From assembly GCF_017357385.1 (NCBI RefSeq), contig NZ_CP071632.1, forward strand, positions 377,501 to 441,500: 64,000 bases of DNA. The letters run 5' to 3'. The notes under the pieces are model-generated. The model was not told the origin of the DNA. It saw only the letters and a program-made list of their open reading frames with translations, and ran no database searches. Below are positions 40,177 to 49,019 of this stretch, piece by piece (positions within the stretch are counted from its first letter, which is position 1; every line of letters starts with the position of its first letter). The stretch comes from Rhizobium sp. NZLR1 (GTDB lineage: Bacteria > Pseudomonadota > Alphaproteobacteria > Rhizobiales > Rhizobiaceae). The position numbers and the translations under genes were made by a program.

Positions 40177-40632
40177 ATGGACTTCACCGGCGAAGAACGC
40201 ATCGCCGCGCCGCGGGACGTCGTCTGGGCAGCGCTCAACGATCCTGAAATCATGCGCGGTTGCATTCCAGGCTGCCAGGGCATCGAGCGGCTGTCGCCAG
40301 ATGCCTTCGAGGCGACGATCAAGGTCAAGTTCAGCCTGTTGTCGGCCACCTTCCATGGGGTGTTGACGCTTTCCAATGTCGATGCGCCGAAGAGCTACAC
40401 GCTGTCGGCCGAGGGCAAGGGCGGTCTTGCCGGCTTCGCCAAAGGCAGTGCCGATATCGTGCTCGAGCAAAGCGGCGCCGAGACCATCCTGCATTATCGG
40501 GCAAAAGCCGAACTCGGCGGCAGGCTCGCCCAGCTCGGCGCACGCCTGCTCGATTCGACCTCGCAGAAGCTCGCCGAACGGTTCTTTTCGGATATCAATG
40601 CCGCCGTCATCGCGAAGATGGCGGCCGGCTGA
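40177..40632 (+). CDS. CoxG/SRPBCC-family protein
   Basis: A 151-residue SRPBCC (START-like) protein of the CoxG type: MDFTGEERIAAPRDVVWAAL then IPGCQGIERLSPDAFEATIKV, a middle TLSAEGKGGLAGFAKGSAD and the C-terminal ISQKLAERFFSD-like segment (here TSQKLAERFFSDI). CoxG proteins help place or recruit CO dehydrogenase-type molybdenum enzymes at the membrane, but orphan copies like this one with no cox genes nearby are common and unassigned. I chose the ATG at 40177 because CoxG proteins begin right at this residue. It is divergent from the NUDIX gene. Confidence 0.8.
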   Translation: MDFTGEERIAAPRDVVWAALNDPEIMRGCIPGCQGIERLSPDAFEATIKVKFSLLSATFHGVLTLSNVDAPKSYTLSAEGKGGLAGFAKGSADIVLEQSGAETILHYRAKAELGGRLAQLGARLLDSTSQKLAERFFSDINAAVIAKMAAG

Positions 40633-40682
40633 TCGCGCGCTTTGGGCTTGGCGGGGATAGGGGCTTGGGTTAAATCGACGTC

Positions 40683-41117
40683 ATGACGTGGACAATCAGG
40701 CCGCCGCGCGCGGAAGACCAGGAAATGCTCGCGGAGATTTATCTTTCCGTGCGTCGCCAAACATTCGTCTGGGTCGACCCCGGCAAGTTCTACCGTGAGG
40801 ATTTTGCCGCCCATACCAATGGCGAGACGGTCTTCGTCTGCGAGCATGAAAACGGCAGTGTAGCCGGCTTCCTGTCGCTCTGGCCGGCCGATGATTTCAT
40901 TCACATGCTCTATATCAGCCCGGACTTCCAGGGCTTTGGTGCCGGTACGTCGCTGCTGCAGGCGCTGCCCGAATGGCCGCAACACCGGTACCGGCTGAAA
41001 TGCCTGGTGAAGAACGGCAGAGCGACAGCGTTCTACCTCGCCCACGGTTTTCAGGTGACCGGCAACGGCACCTCGCCGGAGGGCGACTACGAGGAACTGA
41101 GCTTTTTTCCGGATTGA
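40683..41117 (+). CDS. GNAT-family N-acetyltransferase
   Basis: The 144-residue protein begins MTWTIRPPRAEDQEMLAEIY, and has GFLSLWPADDFIHMLYISPDFQGFGAGTSLLQAL, where the QGxGxG pantetheine-binding loop is kept (QGFGAG), then LVKNGRATAFYLAHGFQVTG with the usual N-x2-A-x2-FY-x2-GF motif. Substrate unknown. It starts 50 bases after the CoxG-like gene. Confidence 0.82.
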   Translation: MTWTIRPPRAEDQEMLAEIYLSVRRQTFVWVDPGKFYREDFAAHTNGETVFVCEHENGSVAGFLSLWPADDFIHMLYISPDFQGFGAGTSLLQALPEWPQHRYRLKCLVKNGRATAFYLAHGFQVTGNGTSPEGDYEELSFFPD

Positions 41118-41150
41118 CCGACCGCCGAAGCGTCCCCGGCATTGAGCCTG

Positions 41151-41483
41151 TTACCGCGACGGCAGCTGCCCGGCGATTTCCTCGGCGCGGTTCTTGTGGC
41201 GGTCGGCTTCACCCTGCCAGCGGATGGCTTCCTTGGCTTCGGTGCGGGCGCGCTTGCGGTGTTTGCCCTGGCTGAACCAGGTGGCGGCTGAACCGATCAG
41301 CATGCCTGTGATCAGGGCAATGAACAGGAAGACGAAGAAGGGCGCAGAAATTGCAAGCACCTGATCGTCAGGCCGGAACGGGTTGAAGGCGAGCGTAGCG
41401 CTCTGCCGGTTGGCGACGCAAAAGATGATGAGGATGACGCCGAGCGGCAGCAGAATCAACAGGTTGACGATCTTCTTGGCCAT
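41151..41483 (-). CDS. LapA-domain (DUF1049) membrane protein
   Basis: A 110-residue membrane protein with two hydrophobic helices (IVNLLILLPLGVILIIFCVAN and FFVFLFIALITGMLIGSAATW), split by NRQSATLAFNPFRPDDQ, then a basic, arginine-rich tail (QGKHRKRARTEAKEAIRW). This is the LapA/YciS-type layout; in E. coli such proteins help regulate LPS assembly. The ATG at 41483 matches the family start MAKKIVN. It follows ihfB, with a 17-bp perfect palindrome between them. Confidence 0.85.
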   Translation of the reverse strand: MAKKIVNLLILLPLGVILIIFCVANRQSATLAFNPFRPDDQVLAISAPFFVFLFIALITGMLIGSAATWFSQGKHRKRARTEAKEAIRWQGEADRHKNRAEEIAGQLPSR

Positions 41484-41548
41484 TTGAGGTCCCCACATGC
41501 CGGATTGCGCCGGTCTTTCCTGGCGCGTTTCAAGCCTTTTATCAACAC

Positions 41549-41586
41549 ATCGGCCCCGAAAATCGATTCCGATTTTCGGGGCCGAT
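41549..41586. repeat. 17-bp perfect palindrome
   Basis: ATCGGCCCCGAAAATCG (41549-41565) and CGATTTTCGGGGCCGAT (41570-41586) are perfect inverted repeats around ATTC. It lies 64 bases past the ihfB stop. This is a frequent type of intergenic palindrome in Rhizobium and may also end ihfB transcripts, but there is no T tract. Confidence 0.7.
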
Positions 41587-41650
41587 ATGCAAGCAGAATA
41601 GGAAAACGGCCTTCGAGTTCAAGTGCGGATTCGCCGCAGGCGGCTGAGAC

Positions 41651-41950
41651 TCAATCCTCTTCGTCGGCCTGGCCGGGATTGAGCCGCTCGCGCAGCTCCT
41701 TGCCGGTCTTGAAGAAGGGAACCCACTTCTCCTCGACGAAGACGGTATCGCCGGTGCGCGGGTTGCGTCCGGAGCGGGAAGGGCGGTTCTTCACCGAAAA
41801 CGCGCCAAAGCCGCGCAATTCGACGCGGTTGCCAGCAGCCAGTGCATCCGTGATCTCGTCGAGAACCGCGTTGACGATATTCTCGACATCGCGATGATAG
41901 AGATGCGGGTTGCGTGCCGCAACAATCTGCACCAATTCGGACTTGATCAC
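41651..41950 (-). CDS. ihfB: Integration host factor subunit beta
   Basis: A 99-residue HU/IHF-fold DNA-bending protein: [40 protein letters not shown], then [25 protein letters not shown] holding the DNA-intercalating proline arm (RNPRTG). It pairs with IhfA to bend DNA at sites such as sigma54 promoters; rpoN is nearby at 45.5 kb. Neighbours are sppA upstream and a LapA-domain gene downstream on the same strand. Confidence 0.94.
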   Translation of the reverse strand: MIKSELVQIVAARNPHLYHRDVENIVNAVLDEITDALAAGNRVELRGFGAFSVKNRPSRSGRNPRTGDTVFVEEKWVPFFKTGKELRERLNPGQADEED

Positions 41951-41979
41951 GTTCGCCCCCTTAAATTATTGATTTCTTA

Positions 41980-42930
41980 TCAATCGTGGCCAACCTGCCA
42001 AACTGAAAGCAGCCCGTCAAGAAGCAACTTTGGGGGCAGGATTCCATTGATATCCTGGCCTTTCACGAGATCATCATAACCGAAGATCGTAATCAACCGC
42101 GAAACAGCCCCAGCGAGCAGAAAGGGCGTATTGCTCTTCTTGTCCCAGTCCACCATCGGCAGGTCGGCGTCGACGCCGCGCGATTTGAGATAGGCACGGA
42201 TTTCCGCCTCGCCGCCGATCGTATCGACGAGTTTCACCTTCAGCGCCTGGCGGCCGGTATAGATCGTGCCATCGGCGAGTTTCAGCACCTCGTCGCGCGG
42301 CAGCTTGCGCCGGTCGGCGACCAGATCGACGAACCAGTTATAGCTGTCGACCACCATATTGCGGATCATTGCCTTGGCTTCCTCGCTCGCCTCGTGGAAG
42401 GGCGAGGGCTCGGCCTTCAGCGGCGAGGACTTGATCTCCTGCAGCGAGACGCCGATCTTGTCGAGCAGCGGCTGGATCTGCGGATACTGGAAGATGACGC
42501 CGATCGAGCCGGTGATCGAGCTGTCGCCGGCGATGATCGTGTCGCCGGCAGTGGCGATCATGTAGCCGGCCGAAGCGGCAAGCGTGCGCACGTCGGAGAC
42601 GACAGGTTTCTTGGCTGATATCGCCCGGATCGCCTTGAAGATTTTTTCGCCGCCATAGGTGGTGCCGCCTGGCGAGGAGATCGAAATCACCACGGCCTTT
42701 ACCTGGTCGCTGGTCTCGACCTTCTTCAGCCGCTCCAGAAGCTCGTCATCGTCAACGATCAGCCCCGATATCGTCACATGGGCGATATGCGGGCGGCCCG
42801 TCTTGGTGTCGCCGACGGTGAAGCTGTAGAAGGCGAAACCAAGCGCCACGACGAGGGCCACCGCGAGCAGGCGCCAGAACCAGAGCTTGCGGCGCAGCCG
42901 CCGGCGATCGGCAATCATCGAACTGTCCAT
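41980..42930 (-). CDS. sppA: Signal peptide peptidase SppA (short form, S49)
   Basis: A 316-residue membrane-anchored serine protease that degrades cleaved signal peptides. A basic N terminus and one hydrophobic helix (FWRLLAVALVVALGFAFYSF) precede the ClpP-like fold: VISISSPGGTTYGGEKIF, DVRTLAASAGYMIATAGD, and DSSITGSIGVIFQYP with the catalytic serine; LVADRRKL and GRQALKVKLVDTIGGEAEI follow. The chosen ATG at 42930 has GGAGG nine bases upstream; an in-frame start at 43074 is unlikely. The following ihfB is 29 bases away, the usual sppA-ihfB pair. It is divergent from lptC. Confidence 0.92.
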   Translation of the reverse strand: MDSSMIADRRRLRRKLWFWRLLAVALVVALGFAFYSFTVGDTKTGRPHIAHVTISGLIVDDDELLERLKKVETSDQVKAVVISISSPGGTTYGGEKIFKAIRAISAKKPVVSDVRTLAASAGYMIATAGDTIIAGDSSITGSIGVIFQYPQIQPLLDKIGVSLQEIKSSPLKAEPSPFHEASEEAKAMIRNMVVDSYNWFVDLVADRRKLPRDEVLKLADGTIYTGRQALKVKLVDTIGGEAEIRAYLKSRGVDADLPMVDWDKKSNTPFLLAGAVSRLITIFGYDDLVKGQDINGILPPKLLLDGLLSVWQVGHD

Positions 42931-43155
42931 AGAAACCTCCAGCGCTGGCACCGGCTTCGGCATGCAGCCGACCAATCCGGTGAAATAGGTGGCAGCGGCG
43001 CGTACGAATGCCACTTTTTGATGTTTTTCCGTTTTGTTGCTTGTTGCAGAAAAAATTCCATATTGGCAAGCCAATGTAATAATGCGAAACGAACTGTGAT
43101 TGGCGGGCCGCCTTTGTTATGAAGGCGCGGCGATCACCGCACATGGACGAGGCCT

Positions 43156-43821
43156 ATGCTCGATACCCTGAAGAACAACGGACATGCCGCCTACGCCAGG
43201 TCCGGCAAGAGCGCCTATGGCGATGCGTTGTTCCATTCCGCCCGCGTGCGGCGGCTGAAGATCTTGTTGCCGGTGGCGGCCCTCATCATCGCGGCTGGCC
43301 TGACGGCGGTGGCGTTGGTTAGCATCTATCTGCCCGAGAATATCAAGATGGAAGGCGCCAAGATCGAGAACGGCAAGGTCGTGATGGAAAAGCCGGCGAT
43401 CGCTGGACGCAATTCCGACGGCATCAACTATTCGATGCTCGCCGAAAGGGCGTTGCAGGATATCCGCAATCCCGATCTCATCACGCTTGAGACCATCAAG
43501 GCTGCCGTGCCGATGAATGACGGGCTGATCGCCCGTGTCGTCGCCTCGACGGCGGATTACAATCGCGCTACCGACAACCTGCATATGACGGCCCCCTTCA
43601 CCCTGGTGCTGAGCAGCGGCCTCAACGCGAATTTCCAGTCCGCCCAGCTCGACATCAAGGGCGGAAACATGAAGAGCGACGACCCCGTCACCATCACCAA
43701 GGACAATGCCTCCATTGTTGCGAAGACGCTCCAGATAACCGATAAGGGGCGCGTGATCACATTCGAGGGAAATGTTCGCATGAATGTCGATCCATCCACC
43801 ATCCATAAACAGGGCACTTAA
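43156..43821 (+). CDS. lptC: LPS export protein LptC
   Basis: LptC is a bitopic inner-membrane protein that passes lipopolysaccharide from LptB2FG to LptA. The 221-residue protein has a cytoplasmic N tail (YARSGKSAYGDALFHSARVRR), one hydrophobic helix (LLPVAALIIAAGLTAVALVSI) and a periplasmic beta-jellyroll with repeated strands (NLHMTAPFTLVLS, NANFQSAQLDIKGGNMKSDD, GRVITFEGNVRM). Similarity to LptC is loose, as usual, but the position before lptA and lptB fixes the call. Confidence 0.88.
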   Translation: MLDTLKNNGHAAYARSGKSAYGDALFHSARVRRLKILLPVAALIIAAGLTAVALVSIYLPENIKMEGAKIENGKVVMEKPAIAGRNSDGINYSMLAERALQDIRNPDLITLETIKAAVPMNDGLIARVVASTADYNRATDNLHMTAPFTLVLSSGLNANFQSAQLDIKGGNMKSDDPVTITKDNASIVAKTLQITDKGRVITFEGNVRMNVDPSTIHKQGT

Positions 43822-43836
43822 CCAGCCGGGTCATCC

Positions 43837-44487
43837 ATGACAAAAGATTGTCGCATTTCCACTTGCAAGACTGGCCTGGCGTTCATTGCCGGCGCGTTTG
43901 CCCTTATTCTGACGGCATCGGGCGCGGGCGCGCAGCAGGCGACGGCCTCGATGCCGGGCATGAAGCTTTCCAACGACCAGCCGATCCAGATCGAAAGCGA
44001 TAAGCTGGAGATTCACGACCAGGAACACACCGCGTTGTTCACCGGCAAAGTCAAGGTCGTTCAGGGGACGACGACGATGCAGTCCGGCAAGATGACCGTC
44101 TATTACAAGGACAAGGCGGCAAAGCCGGCGGCGGACGGGGCGCAACCTGCCGCCCAACCGGCAACGCAGCCGCAGCAGTCGGCCTCGCTTGCATCGGGAA
44201 GTGCCGATATCGACAAGATCCTGGTGACGGACAAGGTCTTGCTGACCTCGGGCACGCAGACTGCGACCGCCGATGACGGCAATTTCGACATGGCCTCGCA
44301 GACATTCACCCTGACGGCGGATCAGGGAAATAAGGTCATTCTGTCGGATGGGCCGAACGTCTTCACCGGCTGCAAATTGACGGTTCACATGCAGACCGGC
44401 CAGGCGGAGCTTGAAAGCTGCGGCGGTCGTGTCCAGATTCAGCTCGATCCGAAATCGCAGCCGAATGCACAGCAGAAGCAGAACTGA
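43837..44487 (+). CDS. lptA: Periplasmic LPS transport protein LptA
   Basis: The 216-residue protein has a signal peptide (KTGLAFIAGAFALILTASGAGAQQ) and an OstA-like beta domain: NDQPIQIESDKLEIHDQEHTALFTGKVKVVQGTTTM and the second unit around ILVTDKVLLTSGTQTATADDG, interrupted by an alanine/proline-rich linker (KPAADGAQPAAQPATQPQQ). It forms the periplasmic LPS bridge. It begins 16 bases after lptC and lptB follows 17 bases after its stop. Confidence 0.9.
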   Translation: MTKDCRISTCKTGLAFIAGAFALILTASGAGAQQATASMPGMKLSNDQPIQIESDKLEIHDQEHTALFTGKVKVVQGTTTMQSGKMTVYYKDKAAKPAADGAQPAAQPATQPQQSASLASGSADIDKILVTDKVLLTSGTQTATADDGNFDMASQTFTLTADQGNKVILSDGPNVFTGCKLTVHMQTGQAELESCGGRVQIQLDPKSQPNAQQKQN

Positions 44488-44503
44488 GAAGCCGGCCTCC
44501 CAC

Positions 44504-45304
44504 GTGAAATTATCATCGCTATCAACCATGTTCGGCAAGCCCGGGCCACAAGCTGCGGGTGCCGCCGACAAGAGCCGCTATCAGGGAACGCTCATCGCAC
44601 GCGGTCTGACGAAGACCTATGCGACGCGTCGGGTCGTCAACGGCGTCTCTCTGGTGGTGCGCCGGGGCGAGGCCGTCGGCCTGCTCGGACCGAACGGCGC
44701 CGGCAAGACCACCTGTTTTTATATGATCACCGGCCTCGTGCCGGTGGATGAAGGCACGATCGAGATCGACGGCAACGATGTCACGACCATGCCGATGTAC
44801 CGCCGCTCACGCCTCGGCGTCGGTTACCTGCCGCAGGAAGCCTCGATCTTCCGCGGCTTGACCGTGGAAGAGAATATCCGTGCCGTGCTCGAAGTGCATG
44901 TCAAGGACAAGGCCGAGCGCGAGCAGAAGCTGAACGAGCTGCTGGAGGAGTTTCATATCCAGAAGCTGCGCAAGACTGCCGCCGTCGCTCTGTCAGGCGG
45001 TGAGCGTCGCCGCCTCGAAATCGCGCGCGCCCTTGCGACCGATCCGACCTTCATGCTGCTCGACGAGCCCTTCGCCGGCGTCGACCCGATCTCGGTCGCC
45101 GACATCCAGAATCTCGTCCACCACCTGACCGCGCGCGGCATCGGCGTTCTCATCACCGACCACAATGTGCGCGAGACCCTAGGCCTGATCGACCGGGCCT
45201 ACATCATCCATGCCGGTGAGGTGCTGACCCATGGCCGGGCAAATGACATCGTCAACAATCCGGAAGTGCGCCGGCTCTATCTCGGCGACAATTTCAGCCT
45301 CTGA
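44504..45304 (+). CDS. lptB: LPS export ABC transporter ATPase LptB
   Basis: The ATPase that powers LPS extraction. GPNGAGKTTCFYMITGL is the Walker A, VGYLPQEASIFRGLTVEENI the Q-loop region, LSGGERRRLEIARAL the ABC signature and FMLLDEPFAGVDP the Walker B. The start is uncertain: GTG 44504 (266 residues) and ATG 44528 (258) both lack a clear ribosome-binding site; an in-frame start at 44411 would overlap lptA and is rejected. This is the conserved ABC gene known for decades as the reading frame upstream of rpoN in rhizobia. Confidence 0.92.
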   Translation: MKLSSLSTMFGKPGPQAAGAADKSRYQGTLIARGLTKTYATRRVVNGVSLVVRRGEAVGLLGPNGAGKTTCFYMITGLVPVDEGTIEIDGNDVTTMPMYRRSRLGVGYLPQEASIFRGLTVEENIRAVLEVHVKDKAEREQKLNELLEEFHIQKLRKTAAVALSGGERRRLEIARALATDPTFMLLDEPFAGVDPISVADIQNLVHHLTARGIGVLITDHNVRETLGLIDRAYIIHAGEVLTHGRANDIVNNPEVRRLYLGDNFSL

Positions 45305-45525
45305 ACGCGGACGATGCCAAGACAGAGAAGGTGCGCCCCAGTCGTCCTGAAACGGCGCAGGCCTTCCGGCTGCACCTGTCCCACCACAGAAATTAACCGC
45401 GCCGACACAGTTCCGCTTGACCAAATGAGATAAAAAAGCAATTTTTGGGCCAGTTGGACTTCCGCGGCCTGAAGCCTTGATCGGACGCGGTTTCCCGGAG
45501 GAATCGAGGGAGTTTCGCGTCCGTC

Positions 45526-47079
45526 ATGGCACTGTCCGCCAGTCTTTTCCTGCGCCAGAACCAATCCCTGGTGATGACACCGCAACTGATGCAATCCATC
45601 CAGTTGCTGCAGATGACGCATGTCGAACTCAGCCAGTTCATCGCCCAGGAAGTGGAGAAGAACCCGCTGCTCGAATTTCCGTCGAATGACGGCGAGGCAG
45701 GGGGCGAACGTGGCGAAGCCGAAGACGAGCCTTATGGTCATCCGCCGGAGGATGCAGGCTCGGACGACGGCTACGACAACCGCACCGAAGCGCTCTCCAG
45801 CGACTGGTACGACAATGGCGGCAGTGCCAGCACCAGCCGGCTGAACGACGAACTCGACGCCAACTATACCAATGTCTTTCCCGATGACAGCGCGCCGCAG
45901 CGCCTCGATGCGCCGGAGCTGGTCGGCCAGTGGAAATCGATGCCGGGCAGCGGCGGCGAGGGCGCTGATTATGATCTCGACGATTTCGTCGCCGGACAGG
46001 TGTCGCTGCGCGATCATCTCGCCCAGCAGATTCCCTTCGTCCTGCCTGACGTTGCCGATCGGCTGATCGCGCAGAACTTCGTCGATCAGCTTGACGATGC
46101 CGGTTATCTGCAAGTCGAGACCGGTGAGCGGCTGGGCACCAGCCTCACGGCCGCCGAGCGCGTGCTTGCCGCCCTCCAGACGCTCGATCCGCCGGGGGTT
46201 TTCGCCCGCAGTCTCGCGGAATGCCTGGCGATCCAGCTCCGGCAGAAGGATCGATACGACCCGGCCATGCAGGCGCTCGTCGAAAACCTCGAACTGTTGG
46301 CGCGACGCGATTTCGCCACGCTGAAACGGCTCTGCGGCGTCGACGAGGAGGACCTTCTCGACATGCTCGGTGAAATCCGCCAGCTTAATCCCAAGCCCGG
46401 CAGCGGTTTCGAAGCCGGTGTTTCCGAAGCGATCATGCCTGACGTGGTCGTCAGAGTCTCCTCGGACACCGGCTGGCTGGTCGAGCTCAATCCGGATACG
46501 CTACCGCGGGTGCTCGTCAACCAGTCCTACTTTTCCCGCGTGACCCGGAATGGCGAAGATCACGCCTTCCTCTCCGATTGTCTGCAGAGCGCCAACTGGC
46601 TGACGCGCAGCCTCGACCAGCGGGCGAAGACCATCATGAAGGTGGCAAGCGAGATCGTCCGCCAGCAGGACGCCTTCCTGCTTTACGGCGTCGACCACCT
46701 GCGTCCGCTGAACCTGAAGACGGTCGCCGAGGCGATCAAGATGCACGAATCCACCGTCAGCCGTGTCACCTCGAACAAATACATGCTGACGCCGCGCGGT
46801 CTCTTCGAGCTCAAATATTTCTTCACCGTCTCGATCAGCGCCGTCGCCGGTGGCGACAGCCATTCGGCCGAAGCCGTGCGTCACAAGATCCGCGCGCTGA
46901 TCATGCAGGAGAGCCCTGACGCGGTGCTCTCCGACGACGATATCGTCGACATGCTGAAGAAGGGCGGCGTGGATCTCGCCCGCCGCACGGTTGCGAAATA
47001 CCGGGAGGCCATGAACATCGCCTCTTCGGTCCAGCGGCGCCGCGAAAAGCGGGCGCTCGCCAAGGTCGCCGGCTTCTGA
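45526..47079 (+). CDS. rpoN: RNA polymerase sigma-54 factor RpoN
   Basis: RpoN directs transcription of nitrogen, C4-dicarboxylate and nif promoters with enhancer-binding activators. The 517-residue protein has the glutamine/leucine-rich region I (LFLRQNQSLVMTPQLMQSIQLLQMT), an acidic region II, the core-binding domain and the C-terminal RpoN box (ARRTVAKYREAMNIASS). GLY-rich QLNPKPGSGFEAG and VNQSYFSRV are further RpoN motifs. The upstream gap of 221 bases holds no other gene; a TTGACC hexamer is at 45417 but no convincing -10 was matched. Confidence 0.95.
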   Translation: MALSASLFLRQNQSLVMTPQLMQSIQLLQMTHVELSQFIAQEVEKNPLLEFPSNDGEAGGERGEAEDEPYGHPPEDAGSDDGYDNRTEALSSDWYDNGGSASTSRLNDELDANYTNVFPDDSAPQRLDAPELVGQWKSMPGSGGEGADYDLDDFVAGQVSLRDHLAQQIPFVLPDVADRLIAQNFVDQLDDAGYLQVETGERLGTSLTAAERVLAALQTLDPPGVFARSLAECLAIQLRQKDRYDPAMQALVENLELLARRDFATLKRLCGVDEEDLLDMLGEIRQLNPKPGSGFEAGVSEAIMPDVVVRVSSDTGWLVELNPDTLPRVLVNQSYFSRVTRNGEDHAFLSDCLQSANWLTRSLDQRAKTIMKVASEIVRQQDAFLLYGVDHLRPLNLKTVAEAIKMHESTVSRVTSNKYMLTPRGLFELKYFFTVSISAVAGGDSHSAEAVRHKIRALIMQESPDAVLSDDDIVDMLKKGGVDLARRTVAKYREAMNIASSVQRRREKRALAKVAGF

Positions 47080-47086
47080 CGCCGCA

Positions 47087-47110
47087 ATGCTTCGGTCTTG
47101 ATCGAAGCAT
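47087..47110 (+). terminator. Hairpin after rpoN
   Basis: ATGCTTCG and CGAAGCAT, 8 bp perfect, surround an 8-base loop eight bases past the rpoN stop. There is no T tract after it, so it may only attenuate or stabilise. Confidence 0.4.
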
Positions 47111-47167
47111 CGAGCTCCAAATCCCGCTATTTCTCTGACGTCTTGAACGAACTTGGGAAAGCCGACC

Positions 47168-48082
47168 ATGACGCCGCACAATCCGAAGCTTGCCAGGGAG
47201 CTTCTCCTGCTGCTGGTGCTGGCAACCCTTTGGGGGGCCTCCTATACTTTCATCAAGATCGGTGTCGAGACGATCCCGCCGGTGACGTTGATCGCCGTCC
47301 GCACGCTGATTGCCGGCGGCATCCTGCTTGTCGTCCTCCGCTATCGACGAATCCGCCTGCCCAGTGACCGCGCGATGTGGCGGCGTTTTTTCATTCAGGC
47401 CTGTCTGAACAGCGTCATTCCCTTCACGCTGATCGCCTGGGCGGAGCAGTCCGTAGATGCCGGGCTGGCTGTGATCCTCAATTCGGCAACGCCGATCTTC
47501 ACCTTCCTGCTGACCGTGCTGATAGCCCGCCATGAGCAGGTGACGGCGCGAAAGCTTTTCGGCGTCATATCAGGGCTTGCCGGTATCTGCCTGGTCATCG
47601 GCGTCGAGGTGCTCGGCGGTCTCGGCAAAAGCCTGATGGCGCAACTCGCCATCATCCTGGCGACCGCCTGCTATGCAGGCGCGGCGATTTTCAGCAAGAA
47701 CTTCAAGGGGCTCGAACCCGCCGTGCCGGCGGCCGGCTCGTTGATCTCAGGCGCGGTCATACTCTTGCCGGTCAGCCTCGTCGTCGACCGGCCGTGGACG
47801 CTCGATCCCTCGGGCGCATCGATCCTGGCGCTGCTGGCTCTTTCCGCCTTTTCGACGGCCCTTGCCTTTGCGATCTATTTCCGTCTCGTCCAGACGCTGG
47901 GTTCGGTCGGAACGACGTCGCAAGCCTATCTCAGGGTGCCGATCGGAGTGACGATCGGCATCGTTTTCCTCGGCGAAAGGCTGAGCCCGACGGCCTGGAT
48001 TGGACTCGTTTGCGTCATCCTCGGTGTCGCAGCCATGACGATCCCGGCAAGGGTGAGTGCAATCAAGGCGAGAAGTGTCTAG
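47168..48082 (+). CDS. EamA-domain (DMT superfamily) transporter
   Basis: A 304-residue membrane protein with ten hydrophobic segments and two EamA repeats: LATLWGASYTFIKIGVETIPP in the first (about residues 18-38) and NSATPIFTFLLTVLIA, then ACYAGAAIFSKNFKG and AFSTALAFAIYFRLVQTLG in the second. It is a drug/metabolite exporter by family; the substrate is unknown. It separates rpoN from hpf, which are often adjacent in relatives. The ATG at 47168 matches the usual start; a TTG at 47153 is possible. Confidence 0.85.
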   Translation: MTPHNPKLARELLLLLVLATLWGASYTFIKIGVETIPPVTLIAVRTLIAGGILLVVLRYRRIRLPSDRAMWRRFFIQACLNSVIPFTLIAWAEQSVDAGLAVILNSATPIFTFLLTVLIARHEQVTARKLFGVISGLAGICLVIGVEVLGGLGKSLMAQLAIILATACYAGAAIFSKNFKGLEPAVPAAGSLISGAVILLPVSLVVDRPWTLDPSGASILALLALSAFSTALAFAIYFRLVQTLGSVGTTSQAYLRVPIGVTIGIVFLGERLSPTAWIGLVCVILGVAAMTIPARVSAIKARSV

Positions 48083-48173
48083 AAATCATTGGCTGGCGGT
48101 CGGCGGCAGGCCCTGTATTCGCACGCGCCTGTCGCACGCAGCACGCGCATTAGCATCGCGGTTTTTCGCCCTA

Positions 48174-48202
48174 TTGACTTTTCGACAACGGCTGGCTAGA
48201 AG
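48174..48202 (+). promoter_or_regulatory. Possible housekeeping promoter for hpf
   Basis: TTGACT at 48174-48179 and TAGAAG at 48197-48202 are 17 bases apart. The -35 is near-consensus, the -10 weak. It implies that hpf has a promoter of its own beyond the transporter. The rest of the 291-base gap shows nothing further. Confidence 0.4.
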
Positions 48203-48373
48203 CCCGCCGCAATCGATGCCGCAAACGGCGTCTGGAGTTATCCCCAGCATCAGAAGGGCACCAAGGACCCCCAGGCTGACGCCGATCTTGCTTGAGATTG
48301 CGCGAAGTGCTTGGATGAACCTGAGGCTTGGCGTAAACTGATACCCGCAAACGACGATAAGAAGGGAAACTCC

Positions 48374-48949
48374 ATGAGTGTGCGTGTGTCCGGTAAACAT
48401 ATGGAAATTGGTGACTCGTTCCGTCAAAAGATCGAGGACCAAATTGGTATGGCCATCACGAAATACTTCGACGGGGGATATTCGGGTCAGGTGACCGTGG
48501 AAAAGGCGAGTTCTCGTTACTCGGCAGACTGCAAGCTTCATCTCGACAGTGGGGTGGTGCTGCATGCGGCCGGCGAGGCGACGGACCCGCAGCTGGCTTT
48601 CGACGCCGCTTCCCAGCGCATCGAAAAACGGCTGCGCCGCTACAAGCGCAAGCTGAAGGACCATCACGCCGGAAACCATCTGAACGGTTTTGCAGAAGTC
48701 GCCTACACGGTCATGGATTCCGTTCCTGACCACGAAGATGAAATCCCCGACGATTTCGCGCCAGCGATCGTCGCCGAAAGCACGAAGCAGCTGAAGACCA
48801 TGTCGGTGGCCACCGCCGTAATGGCGCTCGACATGACCGACGAGCCGCTTCTCCTGTTCCGCAGCCCCGGCAAGGAACATCTGAATATCGTTTACCGTCG
48901 GCACGACGGAAATATTGGCTGGATCGATTCAGCCAATATCAAAGGCTGA
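48374..48949 (+). CDS. hpf: Ribosome hibernation promoting factor, long form
   Basis: The 191-residue protein has the N-terminal S30AE domain (VRVSGKHMEIGDSFRQKIED, ASQRIEKRLRRYKRKLKDHH) and a C-terminal dimerisation domain (KTMSVATAVMALDMTDEPLLLFR, IVYRRHDGNIGWIDS), so it is a long HPF that forms 100S ribosome dimers in stationary phase. GGGAAAC before the ATG is the ribosome-binding site. It sits in the rpoN-hpf-ptsN arrangement found in many proteobacteria, here with a transporter inserted before it. Confidence 0.93.
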   Translation: MSVRVSGKHMEIGDSFRQKIEDQIGMAITKYFDGGYSGQVTVEKASSRYSADCKLHLDSGVVLHAAGEATDPQLAFDAASQRIEKRLRRYKRKLKDHHAGNHLNGFAEVAYTVMDSVPDHEDEIPDDFAPAIVAESTKQLKTMSVATAVMALDMTDEPLLLFRSPGKEHLNIVYRRHDGNIGWIDSANIKG

Positions 48950-49019
48950 GATCAGGGCTATGAGCGGCGGTATTGCCGCCGCTCCTTGCATTTGATCAAG
49001 GCGACAGAAGGAAAAAGAA

